Shown: positions 18,560 through 28,455, numbered from the stretch's first letter. The stretch: 64,000 nt of DNA from Acidimicrobiales bacterium (GCA_013912105.1 JACERY010000001.1:62001-126000); one strand, 5' to 3'. Numbers and translations: made by a program. The notes: generated from the letters alone by a model not told the origin.

Positions 18560-19549
18560 ATGTTTAAAGCTATTTATTTAACTCAAGATGAAGAAAAAAA
18601 TGTGTCTGCTGAAATTGCAGATCTTAATGAGTCTGATTTACCAGAACACGATGTTGCCATTGATGTTGAATATTCAACTATCAACTACAAAGATGGTCTG
18701 GCCATTATGGGCAAGCCCGGGGTTGTTAGAAGTTACCCTATGATCCCAGGTATTGACTTAGCCGGCACCGTAACTGCCAGCGAAAGCTCAAGCTACAGTC
18801 CAGGAGATAAAATAGTCCTTAACGGTTGGGATGTTGGCGAAGCACATTGGGGCGGTTTAGCTCAAAAATCTCGGTTGAAATCTGAATGGCTTGTACCTAT
18901 TCCTGACACCTTTGATACGAAGCAGGCAGCAGCGATAGGAACAGCAGGTTACACGGCGATGTTATGCGTTCTTGCGCTTGAAGAACACGGTGTGGGCGCA
19001 AGCGATGGGCCTATTCTTGTGACGGGAGCTTCGGGCGGCGTCGGAAGCACAGCTATCTCTATTCTAGCTAAATTAGGTTATGAGGTCGTCGCTTCAACTG
19101 GGCGTCCTGAGGAGTCAAGTTATTTAAATGATCTTGGAGCTTCTGAAATAATTGATCGAGCAGAGCTTGGTGATGAGAACCCTCGTCCACTTCAAAAAAC
19201 TCGTTGGGCTGGGGTTGTTGATGCCGTTGGTAGTCACACATTAGCTAATGCCATTGCCCAAACTAATGCACATGGGTGTGTCGCTGCTTGTGGCTTAGCG
19301 CAAGGCCATGATTTAAAAACGTCTGTAATGCCGTTCATTCTTAGGGGTGTGACTCTTGCAGGTGTGAATTCTGTGCATGAACCTTTTGCTCGAAGGAAGC
19401 TTGCTTGGGACCGGATGGCTACTGACTTGGATGCTGACAAATTAGATCGCATAACAGAAGTTGTGGGTCTTAGCGGCGGAATTGATGTGGCGGGTCAGAT
19501 TCTAAATGGGCAGATTCGCGGCAGAGTCGTAGTGGATGTGAACGCTTAA
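18560..19549 (+). CDS. acuI: AcuI/YhdH-like NADPH-dependent acrylyl-CoA reductase
   Basis: A medium-chain dehydrogenase/reductase of 329 residues in the YhdH/AcuI family. Family members reduce acrylyl-CoA to propionyl-CoA in DMSP breakdown, 3-hydroxypropionate metabolism and acrylate detoxification. Visible features are the N-terminal TINYKDGLAIMGKPGVVR, GIDLAGTV, and the nucleotide motif GASGGVGSTAISILAKLGY. No zinc-binding cysteines are present, as expected for this family. Specificity is inferred from family motifs, not proven. The two-domain CoA transferase follows after 84 bases on the same strand. Confidence 0.85.
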   Translation: MFKAIYLTQDEEKNVSAEIADLNESDLPEHDVAIDVEYSTINYKDGLAIMGKPGVVRSYPMIPGIDLAGTVTASESSSYSPGDKIVLNGWDVGEAHWGGLAQKSRLKSEWLVPIPDTFDTKQAAAIGTAGYTAMLCVLALEEHGVGASDGPILVTGASGGVGSTAISILAKLGYEVVASTGRPEESSYLNDLGASEIIDRAELGDENPRPLQKTRWAGVVDAVGSHTLANAIAQTNAHGCVAACGLAQGHDLKTSVMPFILRGVTLAGVNSVHEPFARRKLAWDRMATDLDADKLDRITEVVGLSGGIDVAGQILNGQIRGRVVVDVNA

Positions 19550-19633
19550 TAGGTTTTTAAATGCCTCTAGTTTTTCGGGGAGAATAAAATCTGCCACACT
19601 TGCAACGAATGCTTTAAAGCGTGGAGGTGCTAA

Positions 19634-21985
19634 GTGGAACAGCCACTTGACGGGTTACGGGTTGTTGATACGACGAATAATCGTGGTGAGTTATGCGGAA
19701 GACTTTTAGCTGATTTAGGTGCAAGCGTTGTTCTTGTAGAACCACTTGGCGGGTCCTCACTTCGTAATGCTGCTCCATTCTCCTCTGATGGTGAGAGTTT
19801 GGGTTTTCTCTGGAGGAACGCGAATAAGTCTGGAATTAGTATTGATTTTGAAACAGAGAATGGGTCAGATGAACTTCTATCATTACTTATGGAAGCCGAT
19901 GTATGGATTGAAGACGGTTCAGATATTGGGTCTGTAGCAAGTAGCAACGTCAGGGAAGCCTGCCCAAGTCTTGTTATCACCTCAATTACGCCATTTGGGT
20001 ACACGGGTCCCTATGCCGAGCTCATCGCTAACGACGATGTGCTTGAGGCTATGAGCGGGATGATGTTTAAAGCAGGTATTTCCGAGAAGGACCCTCTGCT
20101 TCCTCCAACGAGTATGGCAACAGATGTTGCTTCGATCTCTGCAGCGGTAGCAACAGTCCTTGCCGTGTACCAAAAGATGAAAACGGGAAAGGGACAACAT
20201 ATTGACCTGTCGATTATGACTGCTGCAGGAGCTACAACAGATTGGTCGTACTCAAATGCTTCAGTTCTTAAAGCTGCAGATCGCCCCTATAACGAAGTTC
20301 GCCAAGGTGGCGGATTCATGTATCCAATTTTCCAGTGCAGCGATGGCTGGGTAAGGATGGTTATTCTAAGCCCTCGACAATGGGAATCACTGTGGGATTG
20401 GATGGGTAAACCCGAAGCATTTAGTGACCTAGAATACTGGTCACAAGTTGGCAATAGAATCATGAATGCTGATGTTTTGAACCCTGCATACAGTGAGTTC
20501 TTTTCTGATAAGAAGATGTTAGAGATTTGTGTGGAGGGGCAAAATCGGGGAATCGTGGTTACCCCGCTACTCAAACCAGATGAGGTTCTGTTAGACCCTC
20601 ATCTCACTGCCCGTGGTACCTTTATTGACACGGAAGTAGCACAAGATGTTGTGGGTAGCATCGCTTCTGGCTTCTTTGAACTAGATAACGTACGCCATGG
20701 CTTTAATCATCGTGCCCCACAATTAGGTGAGCATAATGGTTTTAGCTTTAACGGTGACCGCCTTGCGTTCAATTCACCCGATACTGAGGCTCCGCTCCCC
20801 TTATCAGGTATTCGTGTACTTGATTTTGGAATCGGCGGCGTAGGTGTTGAAACTTCTAGATTACTGGCAGAGTACGGCGCAGATGTTATCAAGGTGGAGA
20901 CGCGAACCTACCCTGATTTCATTCGCCTCGTAGCGTTAAGTGAGACATCACCGTCGTTTGCTTCGTCATCTCGTAGTAAACGCAGTTTTGGCTGCAATGT
21001 TAAGACGGAGGAAGGGTTGCAAATCATTCACCAGTTGGTTGCTGAGTCAGATGTCATCGTGGAGAATAGCGCAACAGGGGTTATGGAATCATTAGGTTTG
21101 GGGTATGAGAACCTCCAAAAGTGCAATCCGGACATTGTGATGATTAGTAGTCAGCTTGTGGGTTCACGTGGCCCGAATAGTCACTGGACTGGGTACGGTC
21201 CAACAACCCAGACCTATGGTGGTCTATTGCATTTGTGGGATTATGACGATGATGATGCTCCTGCTACGAATGGCACTATTTTTCCTGACCATGCTGCCGG
21301 TCGATTGTGTGCACTTGCTGGGATTTCAGCTTTAATTGGTCGCGATGCTAGAGGAGGAGCTACCCATACTGAGGTCGCTCAGGTTGAAGTTGTTGTGAAT
21401 ATGATCGCTGAACAATTACTCAAAGAAAGCCTAATCCCTGGTTCTACTAGTCCTATGGGTAATCGGCATGAGCAACGTGCTCCGCGTGGGCCTTTCCGTT
21501 GCTCTGGAGAGGAACAATGGGTTGTTATTTCCATTGATACAGACCAGCAGTGGATGTCGCTGGTGAATGCAATGGGTGCGCCAGAATGGGCGCTAAGGGA
21601 AGCGTTCAGTACTGTTGAAGGCCGATTAGAAAACAAGGACATTATCGAATCACATCTTGCTGCTTGGACCAGCGATCAGAACCGTGATGACGTTTTCCAT
21701 TTATTACAAGATGTTGATGTTCCGTGTGGGCCGATGATTATTGGCATGGAAATGCTTGAGGATCCGCATCTTGAAGCTCGTGGTTGGACATTAGAAATTG
21801 ATCAGCCTGGTGTTGGGTACATGAAATTGGAAGGTCCAGCGTGGGTAAGTGAACGCATGGGTGGCCCCATTACTTTCCCATCGCCTGACCTTGCTGGTCA
21901 TACTAGAGAGATCGCGCAAGAGGTCCTCAAAATGAATGACGACATAATAGATGACCTCGTTGAACGAGGGATACTTGAGGTTTAA
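19634..21985 (+). CDS. Two-domain class III (CaiB/BaiF) CoA transferase-like protein
   Basis: A 783-residue fusion of two class III CoA-transferase domains (about 5-375 and 388-783), each beginning with LDGLRVVD or LSGIRVLDFG and containing an R/K-rich CoA loop (NANKSGISIDF; SRSKRSFGCNV). The start is GTG at 19634, 5 bases after a strong GGAGGT. In single-domain enzymes the acyl group is carried by an Asp after GxGxxVxxSMxD. In domain 1 that position is Thr196 (GKGQHIDLSIMT) and in domain 2 Glu585 (THTEVAQVE). The architecture recalls the DMSP acyltransferase DddD, but similarity to DddD beyond architecture was not established. The neighbour is an AcuI-like reductase. The substrate is unknown. 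Confidence 0.82.
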   Translation: MEQPLDGLRVVDTTNNRGELCGRLLADLGASVVLVEPLGGSSLRNAAPFSSDGESLGFLWRNANKSGISIDFETENGSDELLSLLMEADVWIEDGSDIGSVASSNVREACPSLVITSITPFGYTGPYAELIANDDVLEAMSGMMFKAGISEKDPLLPPTSMATDVASISAAVATVLAVYQKMKTGKGQHIDLSIMTAAGATTDWSYSNASVLKAADRPYNEVRQGGGFMYPIFQCSDGWVRMVILSPRQWESLWDWMGKPEAFSDLEYWSQVGNRIMNADVLNPAYSEFFSDKKMLEICVEGQNRGIVVTPLLKPDEVLLDPHLTARGTFIDTEVAQDVVGSIASGFFELDNVRHGFNHRAPQLGEHNGFSFNGDRLAFNSPDTEAPLPLSGIRVLDFGIGGVGVETSRLLAEYGADVIKVETRTYPDFIRLVALSETSPSFASSSRSKRSFGCNVKTEEGLQIIHQLVAESDVIVENSATGVMESLGLGYENLQKCNPDIVMISSQLVGSRGPNSHWTGYGPTTQTYGGLLHLWDYDDDDAPATNGTIFPDHAAGRLCALAGISALIGRDARGGATHTEVAQVEVVVNMIAEQLLKESLIPGSTSPMGNRHEQRAPRGPFRCSGEEQWVVISIDTDQQWMSLVNAMGAPEWALREAFSTVEGRLENKDIIESHLAAWTSDQNRDDVFHLLQDVDVPCGPMIIGMEMLEDPHLEARGWTLEIDQPGVGYMKLEGPAWVSERMGGPITFPSPDLAGHTREIAQEVLKMNDDIIDDLVERGILEV

Positions 21986-21987
21986 AC

Positions 21988-24900
21988 CTAGCCGGTGAAT
22001 AAAGGCGTGCCGGGGCAACTACTATCGTCCTGCGATGTAACTTTCTCTTCTGACCGCAAAGTTCCCACAGTTGTTATATCTTCCTCAATATTATCTACTG
22101 ATTCACCATTAATTTCTGTTAACTCCCAATCGATTTTCCAGTAGTAATCACTAATTGCATAGAATATGAATTGTTGTTCTTCTCCTTCAGCTATTTCAAT
22201 CGTTTTCACTGAAGGCACATCAGAATAAACTTCTCCAAGTTTCCATGGGCCGCTTGATGAGTCAGGGCTCAGGTACTGTGTAGCTTTAATCGTAACTGAC
22301 TGTGATGATAGTTCGTTATTGATGATTAGGCCTTGGACAGTTGTTCCGCAGATGAATCCCATTGAGATATCAAGGACAAGACTCTCTGGACAGTTGATGA
22401 GTTGCGTGAGGTTAATTTCCGATTCTTCTGCTAGCGATTCTCCACCAGTGGTAATCGGCAAGACTGTAACCTGAACATATATACCATCACCGGGGCTGGG
22501 TAGTGGAATCGTTGTGCTATAGAACTCTAAAGCTCCAGAAGGGATGCTTTGCGTGCTGGACGCTGCTTCGTTCTTTGGGGCGTCAGTAGTCGTGCCATCG
22601 TATACATCGACGGTAAATTCTGCGCTAAATGTTGATCGCGTGTTATCGAGTTGTAGGAAGATTTCTTCGTTTCCAGAAGCGCACTCTGCCGAGAGTTCAG
22701 CGAACGGGGACCAAGTGTCTTCAACAACACAATCTGCATACAACGCTACTGAATAGGATCCCCAGCCTGATGGGGCTGTTACAGCACCTGGACCGAATGC
22801 AGCGGGGTGGGCTTCGGTTGATTCGGCAACGATAGAGTATTCCAGATTCTGATCTACGAGTTGCGATAGCGTCACAATCCTGTCTTGGCCTGCTGGAACA
22901 GTTTGCCAATCATTCACCACTGTGGTGTTTCCATCAAAATCCGTTGCAACGAGCTTGTAACGCATCTCGACCTCAGATGCTGCGTTGTTGATGTTGGTTG
23001 TCAGTAAGCCTGTTCCGCTAACACCGCATTCGAATGATAGGGTCGCCACCGGATTCCAGTCAGGGCATGAACCACTAGGTGGGTAAAGGATTTCCTCTAA
23101 AAACCATCCACCATCAATACCTTCAGCTGTTGGGTCCCAAGGGCGTGTTTGCTGAACCCAAATATCAACCCATTGACCCTCTTGGTAACTTACGGTTCCT
23201 TGGGCAGTCTGACCTGGAGTAGCTTTGATATCTATTCCCATGTAAGAAGTACCGTAACGTAACGGAGTTACATGCGTAGTATGCCTATCTGCAAGTGGGT
23301 CTACGCTCATATCGTATTGAGTAGATGCTGTGTTATCCACTGTGATTGTTATTTGGATCACTCCATCAGCGGCACATGCATAGGCATAGGTAACAACTGG
23401 GTCAAAGACAGGTTCGATACAGTCCTTTTCGAGGTCCGTGTCAAGTGTTGTTTCACTGAAACTTCCAGCGGTTGCACCAGTCGCTGACCATTTGATTGTC
23501 CATGTTGAGTCTTCTGGGATAGAAAGCTCAGTGTTCGTAAGCACTACTGTTGCTCCTGCGGATACAACCTGAGTTACCGGTGCCTGATCAACTCCATCAA
23601 CTACTGGAGTCACGATGAATGTAGCATCTTGATTTGATGCGGTGTTATCCAGCGCGACTTGTTCGCCTCCACTTGCACAGTCCATTTCGGCCTGTACCTG
23701 CACGCATAGGAAGTTAACTCCATCGTTCGCGGATTGGTTCAGAACTTCTTGACTATAACGGCCGGAGTTTGTGGCCCCGTTTAATGTTCCTTGCCCCTCT
23801 ATCACCAAGTACAGAATTTCAGTCACTGGAGGCAGCGTTATCGCTGTTGCATATTGGGTAGTAGCCCCAGCAGCTACAAGTTGTGTGGCAGATTCAGAGC
23901 TTTGTAATGTCGCAGTACCCGATGAGACACGGTACACATTTACGATAAAGGTCGAATCGATATTGGATCCCGAGTTATCCAAATCAACCGTCACAGCGGT
24001 TGCGCAATTCACGTCAACAGTTACCGTGGGAGCGAAAACGAAATCGCCAATGACGCCTGCGTCAGCTCGGTGGGTGGTGCTCTGAATCGTGGCACCACAT
24101 GTGACTGTAAACGAGTTTGATAGCAGTAATTCTGCTCCGCTCTGGGCACCATCTGAATCAAGTTCTGATGTTGTTACTGAGTCATTTGTTTCCGTGGTGT
24201 ATCCGTTTGGAGTAAATCCAGTCGGCCAGTTGGAGACGTTTGTGTAATCGAAGGAAGCTACCCATTCAAGAGTGTTGTTATTGTTATCTTTGCAAGGCAG
24301 ATTCGCTTGCCATCTATAATCCCCGGTATCAGTTCCAGACATAACTCCGGAGTACTCCATTTGTCCTGGTTCATGCACAACATTTCCTAATGAGTCCTTG
24401 TACTGTGTGGCATTTCTTATTGTCACGTCATAACCGGTAACATGCGGCTCAGATCCATCTTCAATTGACGTTCGTAACCCATCATCGTTGAAATCAACCC
24501 ATACATATCCGAAAACATCCCCGAATTCTTCAGGGATCTCCTTAACTGTCACTGGGCAATTCATCCCATCATTCGCAGAAGTCAACTCCATTGACCCCGC
24601 ATTATTGAAGACAACAGTTTGATTCAAATCATTTAAGTTCACTGAGGAAAGGTCAAGTTTTAAAATTTCACCAGAAGTGTTCCCCGAGAAGAATATTGAT
24701 GTTCCTGCGGCATCCGTGACTCTGTAATGACCACCAAAAGTAGTGCTGGTGACCGGAGTACCATCAGCCATTTGGATAGTCTCGAAATCATAAGCCTGAT
24801 TAGCCGCGACATCATACACGTTGAAGAAATCACCGTTGGCAATTGCATGCAGGGCGAAAATATAAGTAGCTATACCGTTGCCAAGATCTATATCGGCGGA

Positions 24901-27327
24901 AGTTATATCTCCAGCTGCCTCAAATGCTGTTATCAGGACGCTCGGGTCGGCAGGCAGACTGGCATTGCTTCTATCCGAATAACCTGTGACACCGTCAGGG
25001 TTTGGAAGTCTATAAAGGTTGTCATCATCGGGGGTGTAGTAAAAATCTCCTGTGCTGGTAAACGCACCATCAAAGGCAATCCCCCTCACGTCGCCAGCTT
25101 TAGTATCAATTTCGTATACGAATTCAATATTATCGCTGTCAAATCGGATGAAATAGGTCTGTTCAACGCCACCATTAAACCCGCCATTGTTGGCAAAGCT
25201 AAGTAATCCATAGGCTACTTCGCTAGTCGGATGCAGATCGGTTGCATTTAAGCGGTCGAACTCGTTGTCTCCAGACCCCGCAGCTGTATTACTCAATATC
25301 CAGATGGGACTGATCGTGCCATCAGTCGGATTCAGCACCCCTGTAGTTACAATCCCAGCAGCCGTATCTTCACGAGTTTGAACTAATCCGCTGTTTACAG
25401 CACAATCCCAAGAATCAATAGAGCTCGGACAATCAGCAGTCACTGTCGAGGAGAAAGGGTTGCCGTTACCCGACGAATCACTCATCTGAATATTCAGAGA
25501 GTCACCATTAATTACGGGAGCTATAGAAACATTTTGAGTCGCCCCAGCTGCGACTGTGAATGTTTCAAATAACGTTCCGTTCACGTTGATAAAAGTATTG
25601 GCATCGGTAGTTGATGCAGTGTTATCTAGTGTTGCAGCCACTGCATTGGTTCCATCGTTGTTCACAGTGCAATTCCCGAAAGTAAGGTTGGGAGACCATG
25701 TAGCAGCATCAATGAAGTCACATGGTGGTTCGCTGAGCGTTCCACCATCGGGAACCATCTGAACGACAGTTCCATCTGTTCTGGTAACGGTTGCTTGCCA
25801 TACCTCATCTTTCTCAATATCGATCATAAGTTCAAGGAATCCGGCTGCTGTGCCTACAGTTGCACCGGGAACAGGGAAAAGCCCGTTTCCGTCAAGGTCG
25901 CTTAATCCAGTAGATGAGTGGGAACTTCGGTAATCGCTGGCGGGAACCGTTACGCCATCAATAGTCGCTGTAATTCGCACCTGTGTAGCTCCAGCTCCTT
26001 GGTTGATTACTCGTATGGGAACTTCGGACCCTACACCATTGGGGTCATCATTATTGCATATGGGAGGCCATGTTGAGGCAGTTAAATCCTCGATTGAAGG
26101 GGGAGGCTCGTAAGGACACCCAGCACCATCATTATCGTTTGTCTTTAAGCTTCCCTGAAGCTCTTTAACATCAAAACTATTTGCCCCTGTGATTGGGATA
26201 TTTCCTGCGTTATCAAGGTCTGGGAGGCCAAGCTCAACAAAGTATCCCTCAAAGTTCGCTGAGAAATAGACATATGTTCGATTATCTTCGAACTTGAAGT
26301 TGTAAGACGCCCCGAACGTTTCCTTGCTCCCTCTGCTGTTATTTGGCATAGAAAGACCACTGATTTTTGCATAATTATCACCGTCAGCCTGTTGCAGATG
26401 TACTGCGCCTGAAGTAGTACCTGTTTGCTCAAGCGCAACTAGATCATAAATCTGCCCGTTATAGGAAATGCCTTCTTTGACCCACGAGAAATCTTTCGGT
26501 CCACCGCTACCCGTCTTGCTCGTTCCAGTGATCTCCGGGATGCCAGTTGCGTCAAGAGGGACATTCCAATAGTCAGATTTGAAGAAACTACCAGTGAGAG
26601 AAGCATATGGGTTCCCATTTGCGTCTTCAAAGTATGTGCCTGCGTTGATCTTCTCGGCTCCAGTTCCCTTACTCGTTTGCAGTTTGGCAATCGGACGCAT
26701 CGTACCGAGTTTCGTATCATCCCAGGAAGTGGCAGGGTCATTTTGTGATGCCGGCGGAATCAACTGCACTAAATACGACTTTTGCTTATCTTTATTTGGT
26801 TGGACAGCAATGTACATGTTGCCTAACGGATCCATGAGTAAGCCATTGACTTGCTTGTAATTACTTTTCGAAAAGTCAGAAGGCGCAATGAGAACTTGAC
26901 CATTCTCATCTACCAAACCGCCTGTGACACTAGGCGCATACGTCGCTTGAACATCATAATTCCCCGTCAAGGTGTTATAAATCGCTAGCTGAAGCATCAT
27001 TGACCCATTCTGAACCCCTGCAGCATCTGCAATTGCAGCATCAAATACGCTACCCGTATCAAACCCCCATGAATGCTGATATGGATATCCGCCTCGGCCT
27101 TCATTATCGCCACAAGAGAATGCTGTGTCAGTTGGTAAGCCAGAGAGATCTGCGAACGCTGGTCTTGGTTCACTGTCAACGGCGACTAATAGAGCGGCAC
27201 CTAACGCCAGCACTAGGAAAAGAAATCCAAGCAGCCTTCCCTTGCGTCGAATTTGCGTAAACGCAGAAATAGAGGACCCAGTCGTGGGTCCACCTATTTG
27301 GGGGTTATCAGCATCATAAAAAGTCAT
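21988..27327 (-). CDS. Giant secreted repeat protein with an SdrD-B-like domain
   Basis: A 1779-residue extracellular protein of unknown function. Residues 1-30 are polar and 31-50 hydrophobic, followed by PAFA-D, a signal-peptide-like start with a long n-region. The next section (about 60-400) and a second one (about 640-900) have propeller-like phrases such as LLMDPLGNMYIAV and GIAFDGAFTSTGDFYYTPDD. Around residue 935 is VFGYVWVDFNDDGLRTS, the start of an SdrD-B-type beta-sandwich. At least seven units of about 90-110 residues share a Cys, then LDNTxS or a variant, then VxAGAT, and another Cys. No LPxTG motif or C-terminal membrane anchor is seen, so anchoring is unclear. The gene is convergent with the CoA transferase (2 bases apart). 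Confidence 0.85.
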   Translation of the reverse strand: MTFYDADNPQIGGPTTGSSISAFTQIRRKGRLLGFLFLVLALGAALLVAVDSEPRPAFADLSGLPTDTAFSCGDNEGRGGYPYQHSWGFDTGSVFDAAIADAAGVQNGSMMLQLAIYNTLTGNYDVQATYAPSVTGGLVDENGQVLIAPSDFSKSNYKQVNGLLMDPLGNMYIAVQPNKDKQKSYLVQLIPPASQNDPATSWDDTKLGTMRPIAKLQTSKGTGAEKINAGTYFEDANGNPYASLTGSFFKSDYWNVPLDATGIPEITGTSKTGSGGPKDFSWVKEGISYNGQIYDLVALEQTGTTSGAVHLQQADGDNYAKISGLSMPNNSRGSKETFGASYNFKFEDNRTYVYFSANFEGYFVELGLPDLDNAGNIPITGANSFDVKELQGSLKTNDNDGAGCPYEPPPSIEDLTASTWPPICNNDDPNGVGSEVPIRVINQGAGATQVRITATIDGVTVPASDYRSSHSSTGLSDLDGNGLFPVPGATVGTAAGFLELMIDIEKDEVWQATVTRTDGTVVQMVPDGGTLSEPPCDFIDAATWSPNLTFGNCTVNNDGTNAVAATLDNTASTTDANTFINVNGTLFETFTVAAGATQNVSIAPVINGDSLNIQMSDSSGNGNPFSSTVTADCPSSIDSWDCAVNSGLVQTREDTAAGIVTTGVLNPTDGTISPIWILSNTAAGSGDNEFDRLNATDLHPTSEVAYGLLSFANNGGFNGGVEQTYFIRFDSDNIEFVYEIDTKAGDVRGIAFDGAFTSTGDFYYTPDDDNLYRLPNPDGVTGYSDRSNASLPADPSVLITAFEAAGDITSADIDLGNGIATYIFALHAIANGDFFNVYDVAANQAYDFETIQMADGTPVTSTTFGGHYRVTDAAGTSIFFSGNTSGEILKLDLSSVNLNDLNQTVVFNNAGSMELTSANDGMNCPVTVKEIPEEFGDVFGYVWVDFNDDGLRTSIEDGSEPHVTGYDVTIRNATQYKDSLGNVVHEPGQMEYSGVMSGTDTGDYRWQANLPCKDNNNNTLEWVASFDYTNVSNWPTGFTPNGYTTETNDSVTTSELDSDGAQSGAELLLSNSFTVTCGATIQSTTHRADAGVIGDFVFAPTVTVDVNCATAVTVDLDNSGSNIDSTFIVNVYRVSSGTATLQSSESATQLVAAGATTQYATAITLPPVTEILYLVIEGQGTLNGATNSGRYSQEVLNQSANDGVNFLCVQVQAEMDCASGGEQVALDNTASNQDATFIVTPVVDGVDQAPVTQVVSAGATVVLTNTELSIPEDSTWTIKWSATGATAGSFSETTLDTDLEKDCIEPVFDPVVTYAYACAADGVIQITITVDNTASTQYDMSVDPLADRHTTHVTPLRYGTSYMGIDIKATPGQTAQGTVSYQEGQWVDIWVQQTRPWDPTAEGIDGGWFLEEILYPPSGSCPDWNPVATLSFECGVSGTGLLTTNINNAASEVEMRYKLVATDFDGNTTVVNDWQTVPAGQDRIVTLSQLVDQNLEYSIVAESTEAHPAAFGPGAVTAPSGWGSYSVALYADCVVEDTWSPFAELSAECASGNEEIFLQLDNTRSTFSAEFTVDVYDGTTTDAPKNEAASSTQSIPSGALEFYSTTIPLPSPGDGIYVQVTVLPITTGGESLAEESEINLTQLINCPESLVLDISMGFICGTTVQGLIINNELSSQSVTIKATQYLSPDSSSGPWKLGEVYSDVPSVKTIEIAEGEEQQFIFYAISDYYWKIDWELTEINGESVDNIEEDITTVGTLRSEEKVTSQDDSSCPGTPLFTG

Positions 27328-27366
27328 ATTCTAAACTCTTGTTTGTATTGGGGGTAAAGGGGTAAA

Positions 27367-27383
27367 TGTTGACAAAGTCAACA
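27367..27383. promoter_or_regulatory. Perfect 7-bp inverted repeat in the divergent promoter region
   Basis: TGTTGAC-AAA-GTCAACA lies in the 270-base gap between the divergently transcribed giant surface protein and the L,D-transpeptidase gene. It is a perfect 7-bp dyad with a 3-base spacer and contains TTGAC on both strands, which resembles a -35 element. It may be an operator or a -35 region used in either direction. No convincing -10 box can be placed at 17 bases on either strand. The rest of the gap shows nothing else identifiable. Confidence 0.4.
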
Positions 27384-27597
27384 AAAATTAAAGTAGTTAA
27401 ACATATCAATGCGATGGTGGATAGTCAGAAATAATTGTTTCTCCATTCTATTTTGTACGTGTGGACGCTACTGAGTGATACAAGAACCATGTGATCGTCG
27501 TTTCTTCATCCCCCAGACGGTTAACTTTCACCGGTTATGAAAATCGGACAGCATTCGCAGGTGCAAAACATGAGAGAGTTACCCTATTTATGCCGCT

Positions 27598-28434
27598 ATG
27601 ACTTCAAATTTTCGCATACTTCTGATCGCTTTCACCCTCATTATCATGTCGGCGGCCTGTAGCAGACCAGATGGGCCTTCTCTAATGTCCATTGACAATG
27701 ATGCCAGTATGGCAAGCGCAAGTTCTTCGAATGGCATCCATAACGAAATTGAAGCATATGCCGACATACCTGATGAAACGATTGAGGAAACCTTTGAAAG
27801 AATTCAGCGAACCTCTTCAGGGCACGCCGCAATAAACTCAGACAAAAAAATAGCGCAAGTCTTCTACAGCCCGGACCAATCATCTGCCACCACAAACATC
27901 ATCTCAAACCCCGGTCCTTTTGAAGGAACCCGAATCCTTGAAACAACGGGAAGAGAAACAGAAGAGTTCGTAGAAGTCATCCTTCCAGTCACCCCAAATA
28001 ACACGTCGGGCTGGCTAATCAGAGAAGATATCACCATCGCAGAATCAGAAAATCTGATCATCGTTGATCTCTCCGAACGCAAAGCAGCCCTATACGTTGG
28101 TGCGGACTTAATCGCCGAGGCACCTGTCGCAATAGGCGCCCCAAACACTCCAACTCCAGCGCTCGAAGCAATTATTGACGCTATCTGGGAGCGCTCCACC
28201 TCCGAAATGAAACTCCCATCGCTTTACGGTCAACGACTATTCGGACTGAATAAACATTCAGAAGCCCTCTCCAATTTCGATGGCAGACGTCCAGCACTAG
28301 CAATTCATGGAACAGATGAACCTGATCTGATAGGTTCCGCCGTCTCAAACGGGTGTATACGAATGCACAATGACGATATGGCTATCTTCGCTGAACATGT
28401 GACGCTCGGGACACGGGTAAGTATCATCGGATAA
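27598..28434 (+). CDS. L,D-transpeptidase (YkuD) lipoprotein
   Basis: A peptidoglycan cross-linking or remodelling enzyme of 278 residues exported as a lipoprotein. The N-terminal hydrophobic stretch ends in a lipobox MSAAC, with Cys at residue 21. A low-complexity Ser/Ala region follows, then an SH3-like segment around residues 85-145 (QVFYSPDQSSATTNI, then SGWLIREDI). The YkuD domain starts at NLIIVDLSERKAALYVG. The catalytic site is LAIHGTDEP and SNGCIRMHN, with the nucleophilic Cys in the latter. Its codons are C- and A-rich, unlike the T-ending codons of plus-strand genes further left, and the same is true of the next two genes. Confidence 0.92.
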   Translation: MTSNFRILLIAFTLIIMSAACSRPDGPSLMSIDNDASMASASSSNGIHNEIEAYADIPDETIEETFERIQRTSSGHAAINSDKKIAQVFYSPDQSSATTNIISNPGPFEGTRILETTGRETEEFVEVILPVTPNNTSGWLIREDITIAESENLIIVDLSERKAALYVGADLIAEAPVAIGAPNTPTPALEAIIDAIWERSTSEMKLPSLYGQRLFGLNKHSEALSNFDGRRPALAIHGTDEPDLIGSAVSNGCIRMHNDDMAIFAEHVTLGTRVSIIG

Positions 28435-28455
28435 ACACTCTAGTTTCGAGGCGCA

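Noticed and set aside
27328..27597. Possible replication terminus/dif site, suggested by the change from G/T-rich to C/A-rich plus-strand genes near 27.5 kb
   Set aside because: Plus-strand genes at 35-37 kb and at 55-56 kb are again G-leaning, so there is no lasting skew change. The closest dif-like stretch (ATATGTTTAAC on the minus strand) has wrong spacing.
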